A stretch of 64,000 nucleotides of DNA from the NCBI RefSeq assembly GCF_000374845.1, contig NZ_KB895415.1, positions 1-64,000 on the forward strand. The letters are read 5' to 3'. A program made the translations under genes and the position numbers. The notes beneath the pieces are model-generated. The model had not been told where the DNA came from. It did no database searches and saw only the letters and a list, made by a program, of their open reading frames with translations. The DNA comes from Paenibacillus terrigena DSM 21567 (GTDB lineage Bacteria > Bacillota > Bacilli > Paenibacillales > Paenibacillaceae). Shown piece after piece: positions 8,691 to 17,221 of the stretch. How positions within the stretch are numbered: position 1 is the first letter of the stretch; each line of letters starts with the position of its first letter.

Positions 8691-8732
8691 AAAGCCTCGA
8701 TTACTCAGATGATCCTGAACAGTCGAGGCTTT
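8691..8732 (-). terminator. Terminator-like hairpin upstream of the tns operon
   Basis: AAAGCCTCGA and TCGAGGCTTT form a perfect 10-bp stem. On the minus strand it is followed by TTTTTAC. It would stop transcription entering from the right edge before it reaches tnsA. Confidence 0.6.
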
Positions 8733-8755
8733 GAATATGTTATATTCGAAAGAAA

Positions 8756-9007
8756 CTAATTTAAACTGCTAAAAGTGTTAATTGGATTTTTTCTCATACC
8801 ATTTCTTCTGTAAGTATAATGCTCAACTAAGGATTTGAGAATCCCATTCGCAATTAATAAAAGGAATGAATCTACTTGGAAAAACAACATTGCATGTTCT
8901 CTTATATCTGAAACTAACCTGTTCTGTATGATTTCGGAAGTGACTATCGGAAGTAACGTAGAGAAATCATTTATTGAATATGAATAATTTAATAATACTA
9001 AAAGCAT
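8756..9007 (-). CDS. Small hypothetical ORF, 83 aa, doubtful
   Basis: An open frame of 83 codons begins MLLVLLNYSYSINDF. It has no clear ribosome site and no recognised domain, but it is followed directly by the hairpin at 8691-8732. It lies in the right-end region of the element. It may be a small cargo gene or chance. Confidence 0.25.
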   Translation of the reverse strand: MLLVLLNYSYSINDFSTLLPIVTSEIIQNRLVSDIREHAMLFFQVDSFLLLIANGILKSLVEHYTYRRNGMRKNPINTFSSLN

Positions 9008-9119
9008 ATAAATAAAAGCGTCGTTTCATATTACAATTTTGAAACTACCTAATTACCTGTAATTGCGTTGAAATCCAAGTATTACATCAAACCCAAAATA
9101 ACAACTTACATAAGAAAAA

Positions 9120-9142
9120 GCCCGTAGCAACAAGGCTCGGGC
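9120..9142 (-). terminator. Terminator downstream of the GNAT gene at 9202
   Basis: On the minus strand GCCCG...CGGGC with a 13-nt loop is followed by TTTTTC. It lies inside the repeat-bearing edge and would insulate the transposon from transcription of the neighbouring gene. Confidence 0.6.
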
Positions 9143-9151
9143 CAACGTCAA

Positions 9152-9213
9152 TTATATTCCAATTCAACGACATTTCATCTTCCAATCACCGACATTTCAA
9201 GTTACAACCCACA
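9152..9213. repeat. Abutting ~22-bp repeats, probable TnsB binding sites at the right transposon end
   Basis: Read inward on the minus strand, TGAAATGTCG-GTGATTGGAA (9180-9199) is followed 22 bp later by TGAAATGTCG-TTGAATTGGAA (9157-9177), with a degenerate third unit further in. Tn7 right ends carry abutting 22-bp TnsB sites, so this fits a right end. The minus strand outside them reads TGTGGG from 9213, the same first six bases as Tn7 termini. Confidence 0.5.
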
Positions 9214-9657
9214 CCTTGTTAGTCTCTTCTTCAAAAAGAACTGCTTAATCCCATCCGGGTACTCATCGTTCACACCAAAAACCTCATACCCCATTTTCTG
9301 ATAAAAGTCCGGCGCTTGATAGGTGAACGTGCACGTATGTGCAAATACACAGCCAAGCTCTATCCCTCTTCGCTCCGCTTCCTGTAACAATCGCTCCCCA
9401 TAACCCTGATGCCGATACTTCTCATCAATCCAGAACACATCAAGATACAGTCCATAGGACCACGTCTCACAGAACAATCCGCCCACAACAGCCCCGGTAC
9501 TATCCTTCAAAAATAAATTAATATCCTGCCCCGGTTTCTTCAGTAACCCGTTCGTAGCACGAACATTGTAGTTATACAACTGATCACAGACGAACTTGTA
9601 ATCTGCTTCCTCAGACTCTGTTGTCATTTGCACATTCTCTATCTGCATGTCAGTCAT
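9202..9657 (-). CDS. GNAT-family N-acetyltransferase
   Basis: 151 aa with the acetyl-CoA-binding signature YRHQGYGERLLQEAE (about residues 81-95) and a C-terminal QAPDFYQKMGYEVFG. It transfers an acetyl group to an amine on an unknown substrate. The start overlaps the end of the upstream GNAT gene by 8 bp, and GGGGAG precedes the ATG. The last residues (TRCGL) follow a natural-looking FFLKKRL end and are encoded where the transposon edge appears to lie, so the C-terminus may have been altered by insertion. The substrate cannot be told from sequence. Confidence 0.85.
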   Translation of the reverse strand: MTDMQIENVQMTTESEEADYKFVCDQLYNYNVRATNGLLKKPGQDINLFLKDSTGAVVGGLFCETWSYGLYLDVFWIDEKYRHQGYGERLLQEAERRGIELGCVFAHTCTFTYQAPDFYQKMGYEVFGVNDEYPDGIKQFFLKKRLTRCGL

Positions 9658-10234
9658 TCATCTTCTCCCCAATCTGTATTTTGGAAAATATAAGCATATC
9701 TCTTAGCTCTTGACCATCTTGAGAGAGGTTATTATTCCGTAAAATCCCCTCGAGCTCGAAACCCGCCCTCTCCGCGACCGCTCGGCTTCTCACATTCAAT
9801 CGATCACATCGAATTTCGACGCGTCGCGCCTTCAACGTCTCAAATGCGAATGAAGCAATCCCTTGCACCGCTTCGGTCATATAGCCTTTGCCTGCATGAC
9901 GAGAATCGATCCAGTAACCAATCTCGAACTTGGGTATGTTCCAGTTCGCATTGTGCAATCCAGAAGAACCGATGAATTCAAGTGTATCTTTATGAAAAAT
10001 AAGCAACCTCAGATCTTCTCGCTGCATAAATTTCGCATGCCCTTCGCGTATAATCGCCTCTGATCGGTCTTCCGACTGTTCGTTGTGAGCAAAAGCAAGC
10101 CAAGGCTTCAAATCTTCGATAGATGCTGTGATGGCTTCATAGACCACTCGCCCATCACCAGGTAACGGCAGTCGAATCAATAGACGTTCAGTCTCAAATT
10201 GACTCGGGAAATCAAGTAGAATCGGTGGTTTCAT
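9650..10234 (-). CDS. RimJ/RimL-type GNAT acetyltransferase
   Basis: 194 aa from the ATG at 10234, chosen because GGAGGTG lies six bases upstream; the open frame itself reaches 10264. The order is typical for this branch: FETERLLIRLPLPGDG near the start, IGYWIDSRHAGKGYMTEAV (acetyl-CoA site), and VEIRCDRLNVRSRAVAERAGFELEG. Relatives acetylate ribosomal protein N-termini or small amines, including some antibiotics. It forms an overlapping pair with the next GNAT gene. Confidence 0.88.
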   Translation of the reverse strand: MKPPILLDFPSQFETERLLIRLPLPGDGRVVYEAITASIEDLKPWLAFAHNEQSEDRSEAIIREGHAKFMQREDLRLLIFHKDTLEFIGSSGLHNANWNIPKFEIGYWIDSRHAGKGYMTEAVQGIASFAFETLKARRVEIRCDRLNVRSRAVAERAGFELEGILRNNNLSQDGQELRDMLIFSKIQIGEKMND

Positions 10235-10313
10235 CAGGAGCACCTCCTGCATTTTATTACACATCTTACCAAAAAAGACGGTTTTTATCTATCCTGAATT
10301 AGGGTAGAAAAAA

Positions 10314-10346
10314 AGCTGCTCCCAGCGACCAAGGCTAGGAACAGCT
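10314..10346 (-). terminator. Terminator of the thyX-methyltransferase-GNAT operon
   Basis: On the minus strand AGCTGTTCC...GGGAGCAGCT forms a long stem followed by TTTTTTT. It lies 34 bp past the stop of the GNAT gene at 10380. Confidence 0.8.
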
Positions 10347-10379
10347 CTCTATCATAATCAACCACGAGTTGATTCTACG

Positions 10380-10907
10380 TTATAGTTTCTTCGTCATATG
10401 GATATCCAATGGCTCTTTACTAAACAGCTCTGGGTCCACGGTTTCAGTGAGTTGGCCGCCTTGACTACTGTAGAAGGATACCGCTGATTCTGTCTCTGTT
10501 GAAGAAATATACAGCGCCTTCGCACCTCGTCTCCTCGCTTCATCACTTAATTCGTTCATGATACGTGTACCAATCCCTTGTCTTCGATAGTTCCTTGATA
10601 CATACATCAAATCGATCTGGAGCTGATCCTTCAGGTCCCCTCGGAATTGGTGCGCTAGCACGCCGAACCCGATTAACACGTCCCCATTGAATGCTCCAAG
10701 CGCCATCCCGCCATGGCGAATCTCGTATACAAACCGTTCTTGAATCTCATCTAGGACATCTGAATCCCAATTCGGGCATTCATGACCTGCTGTAATCTCC
10801 GTTAATTGCCCTTCTTGCATCTCATAGATCAGATTGATCTCTTCCGAGCGATCGATTTCTTTGAGTTGATGAACGTGATCTTCGTTCAACACTTGATAGT
10901 TAATCAA
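10380..10907 (-). CDS. GNAT-family N-acetyltransferase
   Basis: 175 aa. The acetyl-CoA site is YRRQGIGTRIMNELSDEARRRGA (about 111-133), and the C-terminus reads SAVSFYSSQGGQLTE. The N-terminal EDHVHQLKEIDRSEEI is shared with uncharacterised Paenibacillus acetyltransferases. It overlaps the methyltransferase gene by 4 bp (ATGA), so the two are made together. Substrate unknown. Confidence 0.85.
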   Translation of the reverse strand: MINYQVLNEDHVHQLKEIDRSEEINLIYEMQEGQLTEITAGHECPNWDSDVLDEIQERFVYEIRHGGMALGAFNGDVLIGFGVLAHQFRGDLKDQLQIDLMYVSRNYRRQGIGTRIMNELSDEARRRGAKALYISSTETESAVSFYSSQGGQLTETVDPELFSKEPLDIHMTKKL

Positions 10908-11785
10908 TTACAATACCTCGTTCCGAATGTAATTTTCATATTAGGTGCATAAGTTAACCAGGATTGTTCTGAAAATACCGCGGCGAATCGCCGCTCAGCC
11001 TCAACCTGTTCTCTCGCTTCCACTTGAGATAACCCCCGTTGGATCAAATGCTGGATTGTTTCATCCAAGTCACCTGGGATTTGCCCTAGGCCTTCATCTC
11101 GAAGAGAACGATACAACGCGTCCTTCTTCACTCCGTCCATATTCTGATCAAGGAAATTCACTCTATCGCTTACCCTACATTCCACATCTTTTAGCCCCAA
11201 CTGACTGAACAAGATAGGCAGCAGCATACCGATATTACCGTTTTTCCCGGTTCGCCTCGCATCTAGTTCATACAATTTCTGAAGCTCACCAAGTCGCATC
11301 ACGTCAGATTGATCGACACCATCTAGAGCATAATTCGATGCGTTCGCGATCCAATGGGGTTCAAAACAGATGACACGACCTTGATCACGTACGCTATCGA
11401 TCATCTTCTGAAGGATTTTCCTCGAATCCGTCATATGTAATAGAAAAGCATGGCTCAATGCAATGTCATACCTTGACTCCATATGTATCGTCTCGATGTC
11501 ACATGGGATAAATTCCGTCGGAAAGGGGAGGTCCGCAAAAATCTCTCTAGCTCGTTGAATCAATTCCGTGCCCTTCTCCAATCCCGTGTAACTCGAGCCT
11601 TTTGGTAATAAAGGGAGCAGCTTCAGCCCAAGATAACCGAACCCACAACCGAAATCCACGAGATTCACGGGGCTATCGATCTTCCATACATCTCTCACGA
11701 GAAAATTCAAATAGTCATCATTGTAATAGAGCCATCGCGTGTTCTGTAAATATTCGATTTGCTGATCCCAATAATATTCTGACAT
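10904..11785 (-). CDS. Class I SAM-dependent methyltransferase
   Basis: 293 aa. Motif I is VDFGCGFGYLGLKLL (about residues 43-57), motif II is YTGLEKG, and an ALSHAFLLHM motif IV region follows. No transmembrane segment is seen. The fold binds S-adenosylmethionine; the methyl acceptor is unknown. It is the middle gene of a thyX-methyltransferase-GNAT operon, 18 bp after thyX and overlapping the GNAT gene. The pairing with an acetyltransferase suggests modification of one small molecule, but this is speculation. Confidence 0.85.
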   Translation of the reverse strand: MSEYYWDQQIEYLQNTRWLYYNDDYLNFLVRDVWKIDSPVNLVDFGCGFGYLGLKLLPLLPKGSSYTGLEKGTELIQRAREIFADLPFPTEFIPCDIETIHMESRYDIALSHAFLLHMTDSRKILQKMIDSVRDQGRVICFEPHWIANASNYALDGVDQSDVMRLGELQKLYELDARRTGKNGNIGMLLPILFSQLGLKDVECRVSDRVNFLDQNMDGVKKDALYRSLRDEGLGQIPGDLDETIQHLIQRGLSQVEAREQVEAERRFAAVFSEQSWLTYAPNMKITFGTRYCN

Positions 11786-11803
11786 GTACGAGCCTCTACT
11801 TTC

Positions 11804-12514
11804 CTATTCGGATTTCTCAATCAACTCAAGAATGGATACAGGATACAATGGCTTACTTAATTCTAGAATGGCTTTGGCATAATCTTGAATCTCTTTTTGC
11901 GCATCATGTTCAAGTCTCTGGTTCAAGAAGTGACATACCGATTGTAGTGAAGCCGTCCAATACCATCTCACATACATGCCATAGGAGGGTAGAAACAACC
12001 TAGCTTGTTCCGCACACACACCATTCTCAATGGCCGATTCATATTTTTGAACACCAAGTTCGATGTATTCTAGTAATTCTTCGGTCAGCTTTGTACCGAT
12101 CTCACTCCTTAATACCTCGCCGCTTCCTTGCTTGGAATTCTCTGGTTTGCTGCGCCATTGATCTGAACCTGGAATATAGAAGGTCGGCTCCTCTGTAATA
12201 TATCTGCGACTTGATTCATTCCATGCTTCAAGACTATCTCCCGTACCTTCCGCATGCGCTGATCCGATCACATATTTCCACCACTGTCTAGCAACCATTA
12301 AGGGCGCATAAATCTCGTATTGCAAAATCACATGCCTGAAAGGCGATGTATGACCTTCTCGTGCTAGAAATTTAATAAGTCGAATGTCCTTATCATTTAG
12401 TTCATTGGATTCCTTTGCATACGATACGCGTGCTGCATTCACGACCGATAAATCGGATCCCATATGGTTTACAAGCCTGACATAGCCTTTATCTAACACT
12501 TCAATTAATGACAA
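11804..12514 (-). CDS. thyX: FAD-dependent thymidylate synthase ThyX with divergent signature
   Basis: 236 aa from a TTG start with AGGGGG 8 nt upstream. ThyX makes dTMP from dUMP using FAD, methylene-tetrahydrofolate and NADPH. The fold is recognisable: SPFRHVILQYEIYAPLMVARQWW, WNESSRRY (98-105), RLFLPSYGMYVRWYWTASLQSVCHFLNQR. The usual RHRxxS core after RQWW reads KYVIGS (residues 80-85), and a short insertion precedes WNESSRRY. This resembles a divergent ThyX branch that I cannot confirm is catalytic. It is first in a three-gene operon. Confidence 0.8.
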   Translation of the reverse strand: MSLIEVLDKGYVRLVNHMGSDLSVVNAARVSYAKESNELNDKDIRLIKFLAREGHTSPFRHVILQYEIYAPLMVARQWWKYVIGSAHAEGTGDSLEAWNESSRRYITEEPTFYIPGSDQWRSKPENSKQGSGEVLRSEIGTKLTEELLEYIELGVQKYESAIENGVCAEQARLFLPSYGMYVRWYWTASLQSVCHFLNQRLEHDAQKEIQDYAKAILELSKPLYPVSILELIEKSE

Positions 12515-12609
12515 AATGTCGTCCCCCTTAATTCAGATCCTATCATTTTACTGAATTTCCCAAATGATTGCTATGACAATGTATCAACAAAATCCCAGTT
12601 CATTTTCAA

Positions 12610-14688
12610 TTATGCTTGCCTCTCAATCACAATAAAACAAGTACTATCCGGTAAAGGCACTTCTCGTCCCGCTAGATCCATCATCTGAATTTTATGCTGA
12701 AGTACTTCGCTATACCCTGCTTGAAGATAGGCTTGACTCGTAAGGATGTTCGCCTCAGCCCCTAAGGTAGCATGAATGAATTCCATGTAATCAGGCAGCG
12801 TGAAATAGCCAAACTGCTCTTGGACCTCGTGAATATAGGCTTCTTCTCCCCATGTATAGGTATAGAGGAATTCCATCGCATCATTTACTGCCATCACCAC
12901 TTCGTTGTCGCTCAGCTTCTCCACTGAAATGGACCTTCCGGCAAAATCTTTGCAATACCGTTCAAGCCACTGTATCCCGTCTGGTTGTAGGAATCTAATC
13001 TTACGCTGCTGTTCCACCGGATGTGTCATAATCCCATCTCGAATAATGATGCGACCTCCAGTTGCCAGCACATCGAATGCACTCTTTAGCGCAGCAGCAA
13101 TGGTATTCAGGTTAAACTTTCGTCCTTGATATGGGATATAAGAAAACAGCTCATGAAGGATGGATGAGAAAATAACGGTGTCCACGCTGCCTGCCTGAAC
13201 ATAATCCTTCAAGTTCAGTGCATCTCCTTGCATAACTTCCCAACGTCGGCCTTCTAATTGCTTCTTGCGGTTCAATGCTTCAACGACGTTCGTCGAAATA
13301 TCGATCCCTATCGGTGTGATATCAGGCATTCGCTCCTCGATGAGATCCAGCAGTACACCACCGCCTGGTCCGATATCCAGAACATTTGTACCGACAATAT
13401 AATCGAGGATAATCTTCTTATAGTCTGCGGTCTGGTTCATATCTGCAAGGTATTCTTCTTCGTTATGGAACCGATCATAGGCGTCTCTACGCAGGTCGAA
13501 CAAATCAAATAACATCAATACAGCCTGCTCATACAAGGGAGATTTCTCCGCTTCAACGCAGAAATCAATCAACTTCTCAGCGGCAGGAGAGAACTCGAAT
13601 TGGAAGAATACCGTATCTGGGATGTGGCTGATCCGTTCTACACGATACGTCAGATGAGGATTAAGCTGTGCCATCGCTCCAGATTCGATCACGTCCCAGG
13701 TTAACTCGCTTAAATATTTTTCGATAATCCGCTGTTTGTAGACGTTGATTTTCTTCGTGCCTTTATAATCGTAATACATCGTATTCATAACATGCTCGAA
13801 GCTGATGTGCTTCAACGGATCGTTCTGAGACTTTTGCTGCAAGGTGATCGTTATAATCTTCAAAAATTGCTCTAATGAAAAATGCTGCAATGCTGCCTCA
13901 ACATACCACATCGTGACCGAATCCAGCGGTACTAATCGTTCTCCCATTGAATACATACGCTCGAGCATATCATAATCCGTATCAAAATCTTCCCCGCGTC
14001 GAATCGAAGAAGCACGCAACCTGCGAATACGCTCCTTGGTCGACTCGTTAGGAAACGTCGTATGGCGCGCGATATATCGGATTCGCTCTTCTACTTCAGA
14101 TTGAACAGACTGCCATAGCTCAAGAGATACCGCTCCAATTACGCAATAATTCAGTGCAATCAATAGGCGCTCAAGTTCTACTGAAGTGATCCACTGATCT
14201 GCAACCATGTCCGATAGAATAACGCTTTCTGTTGCAGGGACCTCGCCACGAATTTGCTGTCCTATAAGACCGTGTGCTTCAATCAACCGATGAATGACTG
14301 ATGTTCGCGCGCTTAACCGATCTTCCGCATGGTCCAGATACAGCTCCGCTGACCCGCTATTATGTACATAACAATTGATCCCTCGTTCTCGCCATTGGAT
14401 GCGATCACGAAGCGTACCGCCTTTTGCCACCTCTGCCCAGCACAGAACCTCTTCCAATATTTCCTTTATCCAAAAGGAGAGCGACATCGAATCCAGCAGC
14501 CGCAAACTTCTCTCTACGTAATCCAATACTGGGTTTGCATGAACAAGCTCTTGTAAGGATTGAATTCGCTCCATATTGACGACTCGCTCCTCGGCCGACA
14601 CTAAATAATGCAGCCAATGCGAACCAATCTGATGATTTTCTTTATTTCCTTGACGATAATCCATGATCGCCTGAAGTGATTTCAACAT
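12610..14688 (-). CDS. Large protein with C-terminal class I methyltransferase domain
   Basis: 692 aa. Residues 1-390 are helical with no family I recognise. Residues about 400-620 carry a SAM-binding domain: VLDIGPGGGVLLDLI (motif I), IGIDIS (motif II), VIFSSILHELFSYI (motif IV region) and GGRIIIRDGIM. AGGAGG precedes the ATG by 11 nt. The N-terminal half may choose the substrate. The gene stands alone between thyX and a serine hydrolase. Confidence 0.8.
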   Translation of the reverse strand: MLKSLQAIMDYRQGNKENHQIGSHWLHYLVSAEERVVNMERIQSLQELVHANPVLDYVERSLRLLDSMSLSFWIKEILEEVLCWAEVAKGGTLRDRIQWRERGINCYVHNSGSAELYLDHAEDRLSARTSVIHRLIEAHGLIGQQIRGEVPATESVILSDMVADQWITSVELERLLIALNYCVIGAVSLELWQSVQSEVEERIRYIARHTTFPNESTKERIRRLRASSIRRGEDFDTDYDMLERMYSMGERLVPLDSVTMWYVEAALQHFSLEQFLKIITITLQQKSQNDPLKHISFEHVMNTMYYDYKGTKKINVYKQRIIEKYLSELTWDVIESGAMAQLNPHLTYRVERISHIPDTVFFQFEFSPAAEKLIDFCVEAEKSPLYEQAVLMLFDLFDLRRDAYDRFHNEEEYLADMNQTADYKKIILDYIVGTNVLDIGPGGGVLLDLIEERMPDITPIGIDISTNVVEALNRKKQLEGRRWEVMQGDALNLKDYVQAGSVDTVIFSSILHELFSYIPYQGRKFNLNTIAAALKSAFDVLATGGRIIIRDGIMTHPVEQQRKIRFLQPDGIQWLERYCKDFAGRSISVEKLSDNEVVMAVNDAMEFLYTYTWGEEAYIHEVQEQFGYFTLPDYMEFIHATLGAEANILTSQAYLQAGYSEVLQHKIQMMDLAGREVPLPDSTCFIVIERQA

Positions 14689-14768
14689 CGTGATGTGATC
14701 CTCCTAAATGCTTTCCTGTTGTAATTCTACGAAATCGTGATAATCCTTTACCCCTCGTTGACAATCGC

Positions 14769-15758
14769 TCAAATAAACTCCCTATTCGTCAGAAATCTCC
14801 TAACGTCACCACTAATCTGACCTACATCGGTTGTCGCCAGATTGTTAAGGAATATCATAGTCAATTTGTCGTCAATAAACCGACTAATTTCACTCTTAAA
14901 ACCTACAATGCCTCCACCATGATACACCCTTCTGCTAGACTCACTTCCGGTGTCAATAAACCAACCATAACCATAATTGGAGCAATAGGGCGTAAACATG
15001 CGAGTAATAACGTTCTGAGGGACGAGTGACTCCTCGTATAGTGCCTGATCCCATTTATACAGGTCTTCAGATGTTGAATAGAGGTTGCCTCCACCTGTAG
15101 GAAGCGTCATGTCAATATATTCCGCATTAATGAGCCCATCCCTGTATTCATAACCAGATGCCCGATGAAGGATTATTTCATGATGGCTGTCACACCCTGT
15201 GTCATGCATACCTAGCGGTGCAAAAATACTTTTTCTCAAAAACTCACCATAAGTCTGCTCTGAAATCTTTTGGATCAAATGGGCCAGTATGATATACCCA
15301 GAATTATTATACAAGAACTGACTCCCTGGCATAAAATCTAAAGGTAGATCCTTCAACATTTCTATAATTTTTTCAGGAGGAGCGGGATGCTTCATAAATT
15401 CTTGGAAGTTAGAGATTTGGGTTATATTTGGAACCCCTGAAGTGTGAGTTAGCAAGTGATGCAAGGTGATTTGCGATGTATGCGGGAACGATGGTATATA
15501 TGTAGAAAGAGGATCGTCAAGACTTAACTTACCCTGGTGTTCTAGCATGAGGACACACATTGCCGTGAACTGTTTCGTAATGGAGCCAATCCTAAATTTC
15601 GTATTCGGCGTATTCGGAACGCCATGTTCTCGATTCGCTAGCCCATACCCTGCATTGATGATGATCCTACCTTTACTAGCAATGAATACCGATCCACTAA
15701 ATTCTAAGCTCGATGCCTTCGAGGAAAAGTAATCATGAAGTTGTGATTCTAAATGCAT
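14769..15758 (-). CDS. Beta-lactamase-fold serine hydrolase (class C / PBP4* type)
   Basis: 329 aa. The ATG at 15758 is chosen because AGGAG lies 9 nt upstream; an in-frame TTG at 15767 directly abuts that site. Active-site motifs are all present: Ser59-x-x-Lys62 (GSITKQF), YNN (about 148-150) and HGGG near 280. No signal peptide is visible, so the protein is probably cytoplasmic. Relatives include esterases, D-amino peptidases and penicillin-binding-like proteins. A specific antibiotic-resistance role cannot be assigned. Confidence 0.88.
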   Translation of the reverse strand: MHLESQLHDYFSSKASSLEFSGSVFIASKGRIIINAGYGLANREHGVPNTPNTKFRIGSITKQFTAMCVLMLEHQGKLSLDDPLSTYIPSFPHTSQITLHHLLTHTSGVPNITQISNFQEFMKHPAPPEKIIEMLKDLPLDFMPGSQFLYNNSGYIILAHLIQKISEQTYGEFLRKSIFAPLGMHDTGCDSHHEIILHRASGYEYRDGLINAEYIDMTLPTGGGNLYSTSEDLYKWDQALYEESLVPQNVITRMFTPYCSNYGYGWFIDTGSESSRRVYHGGGIVGFKSEISRFIDDKLTMIFLNNLATTDVGQISGDVRRFLTNREFI

Positions 15759-15888
15759 TCCTATCAACTCCTTCGCTTCATTACACTTACGATTAGTTTA
15801 ACTCTCACTACTAAACATATACGAAGAAGACTTCGCCAAGCTCTAGCTCATTACAATCCAACTGACAAAATCTTGGTCTTACTACATA

Positions 15889-16368
15889 TTATGGCCTATA
15901 CTTTCGGAGCATAGCTACTAATAAACTAAGCTTATTAATATAAATCGGGATCTGAATGATTTCTTTACGATTTCTATTAATATCAATTGTTCCCTGACTT
16001 ATTTTTACTTCTTTAATACTATTTAAAGAAAAAATTACTTGTTTCTTCCCATTTCTATAAACAACGTTCCCTTCTTGAATAACAACATAAAAATTCTGAA
16101 GTCGATAAAGCGAGTACAAAAATAACAGAAAAAACATGGCTCCGATAATAATTCCAGACAAATGATTATTAACCGATATTACACCTATCCCAATAACTAA
16201 AAATAAACTTACACCAAGATACATTAAATAAGAAACTTTAAATTTTCTATCCATAAAATGTTGATCAACAAAGCGCTTAATCTTGTATTCAGTTATAAAT
16301 TTTATTGTAAGCTGTAAGACAAAGATGATTAAGGGTGTAAAGATAAGTACCGCTATAGTTGAATTCAT
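15889..16368 (-). CDS. Hypothetical membrane protein with PH-like C-terminus
   Basis: 159 aa from the ATG at 16368 (AAGGGG upstream). The N-terminal segment (STIAVLIFTPLIIFVLQLTI) and two central hydrophobic stretches predict three membrane helices. The C-terminal part (NFYVVIQEGNVVYRNG...IFSLNSIKEVKIS) resembles the bacterial PH-like domain found in YdbT/DUF5673-type proteins. Function unknown. The gene is A+T-rich compared with the flanking methyltransferase and SMP-30 genes. Confidence 0.6.
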   Translation of the reverse strand: MNSTIAVLIFTPLIIFVLQLTIKFITEYKIKRFVDQHFMDRKFKVSYLMYLGVSLFLVIGIGVISVNNHLSGIIIGAMFFLLFLYSLYRLQNFYVVIQEGNVVYRNGKKQVIFSLNSIKEVKISQGTIDINRNRKEIIQIPIYINKLSLLVAMLRKYRP

Positions 16369-16494
16369 AGTTCTACGCCCCTTCAACAATTCCATCATAT
16401 TTAATGAAAAATACGGCAGGCAGATCGATATAAACACTATGTGTTTATTGATATCACACCTTATGCTACCTTAGACTATAGTTTAAAAGCTTGA

Positions 16495-17034
16495 TCACTT
16501 AAGTAATTTTAAATCGTACTCGATGGACTGATTAGCATTAATTGTTATGAGTCTTCTTTCATTGGAAAGCAATTTCGCTTCCGGCCCTATATAATATCTT
16601 CCTACTTTGGAAAACATTTTAATCATTTTTTTTGTGAATTCCTTAAACACTTTTAATTCTTCTGGTACAGAATTAACAGTTGATATTCGACCAAATATAA
16701 TGTATTCATCTCTATACAATCCGCCAGGAGCAAAAATAAAGGAAGTTTTATTTTCCATTTGATCTATTGCATACTTCACTCCTCCCCTTTGCTGAGGCAC
16801 ACTCCTTATATTTAGTGGGGTTGTACGTTCGAGGACTAAATAACTTTGATTGCTAACATTTCCCGATTCACTATACCCCAAGCCTTCGATATCTAACGCG
16901 GAATCATAAACTTTTACATATTCATTATCAAAAAGACCACATCTTACATACTTGAGTAAATAGGCACTCTCAATATTTTGTAATACAGCTTCAATATCTG
17001 ATTTTGAAGCAAAAAAAAGGATTTCGTTTGACAT
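16495..17034 (-). CDS. Hypothetical protein, possible immunity protein
   Basis: 179 aa, soluble, no recognised domain, with GGAGG 7 nt before the ATG. It starts 12 bp after a 49-codon fragment that looks like the basic C-terminal tail of a secreted toxin (17047-17196). Short A+T-rich genes placed directly after polymorphic-toxin tips are usually immunity genes, so that role is proposed from position only. Confidence 0.5.
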   Translation of the reverse strand: MSNEILFFASKSDIEAVLQNIESAYLLKYVRCGLFDNEYVKVYDSALDIEGLGYSESGNVSNQSYLVLERTTPLNIRSVPQQRGGVKYAIDQMENKTSFIFAPGGLYRDEYIIFGRISTVNSVPEELKVFKEFTKKMIKMFSKVGRYYIGPEAKLLSNERRLITINANQSIEYDLKLLK

Positions 17035-17046
17035 TTGTATCCTCCA

Positions 17047-17196
17047 CTATTTCTTCTTTATTGCGATAGTCTTCCTACCTTTTCCACTCGTCTTTTGTTT
17101 GATACTGTTATGATTATTTGCTTCACGAGTCGTCATTTGACCATTGGAACGAATTAATAACTTAGCCCCAACCGGAAAAAGAACCTTGAAAGACAT
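17047..17196 (-). pseudogene. Toxin C-terminal tail remnant (49 codons)
   Basis: Minus-strand translation gives MSFKVLFPVGAKLLIRSN...GQMTTREANNHNSIKQK...RKTIAIKKK. This lysine-rich style is common at the tips of polymorphic toxins. No ribosome site precedes it. It sits between two hypothetical genes of matching type. Interpreted as an orphan toxin tip left by recombination; moderate to low certainty. Confidence 0.35.
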
Positions 17197-17221
17197 GAAG
17201 CCAATCAAGGTTACAAATTAA

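Noticed and set aside
1054-9040. ATTTT target-site duplication flanking TGT...ACA ends (1059 to 9035)
   Set aside because: The five bases match, but they are pure A+T and the adjacent ends share no inverted repeat. The 9157-9199 repeats would be left outside. Probably chance.
1-9213. CRISPR array or Cas genes carried by the Tn7-like element
   Set aside because: No regularly spaced direct repeats and no Cas-like protein were found. The only tandem repeats are the end repeats at 9157-9199.
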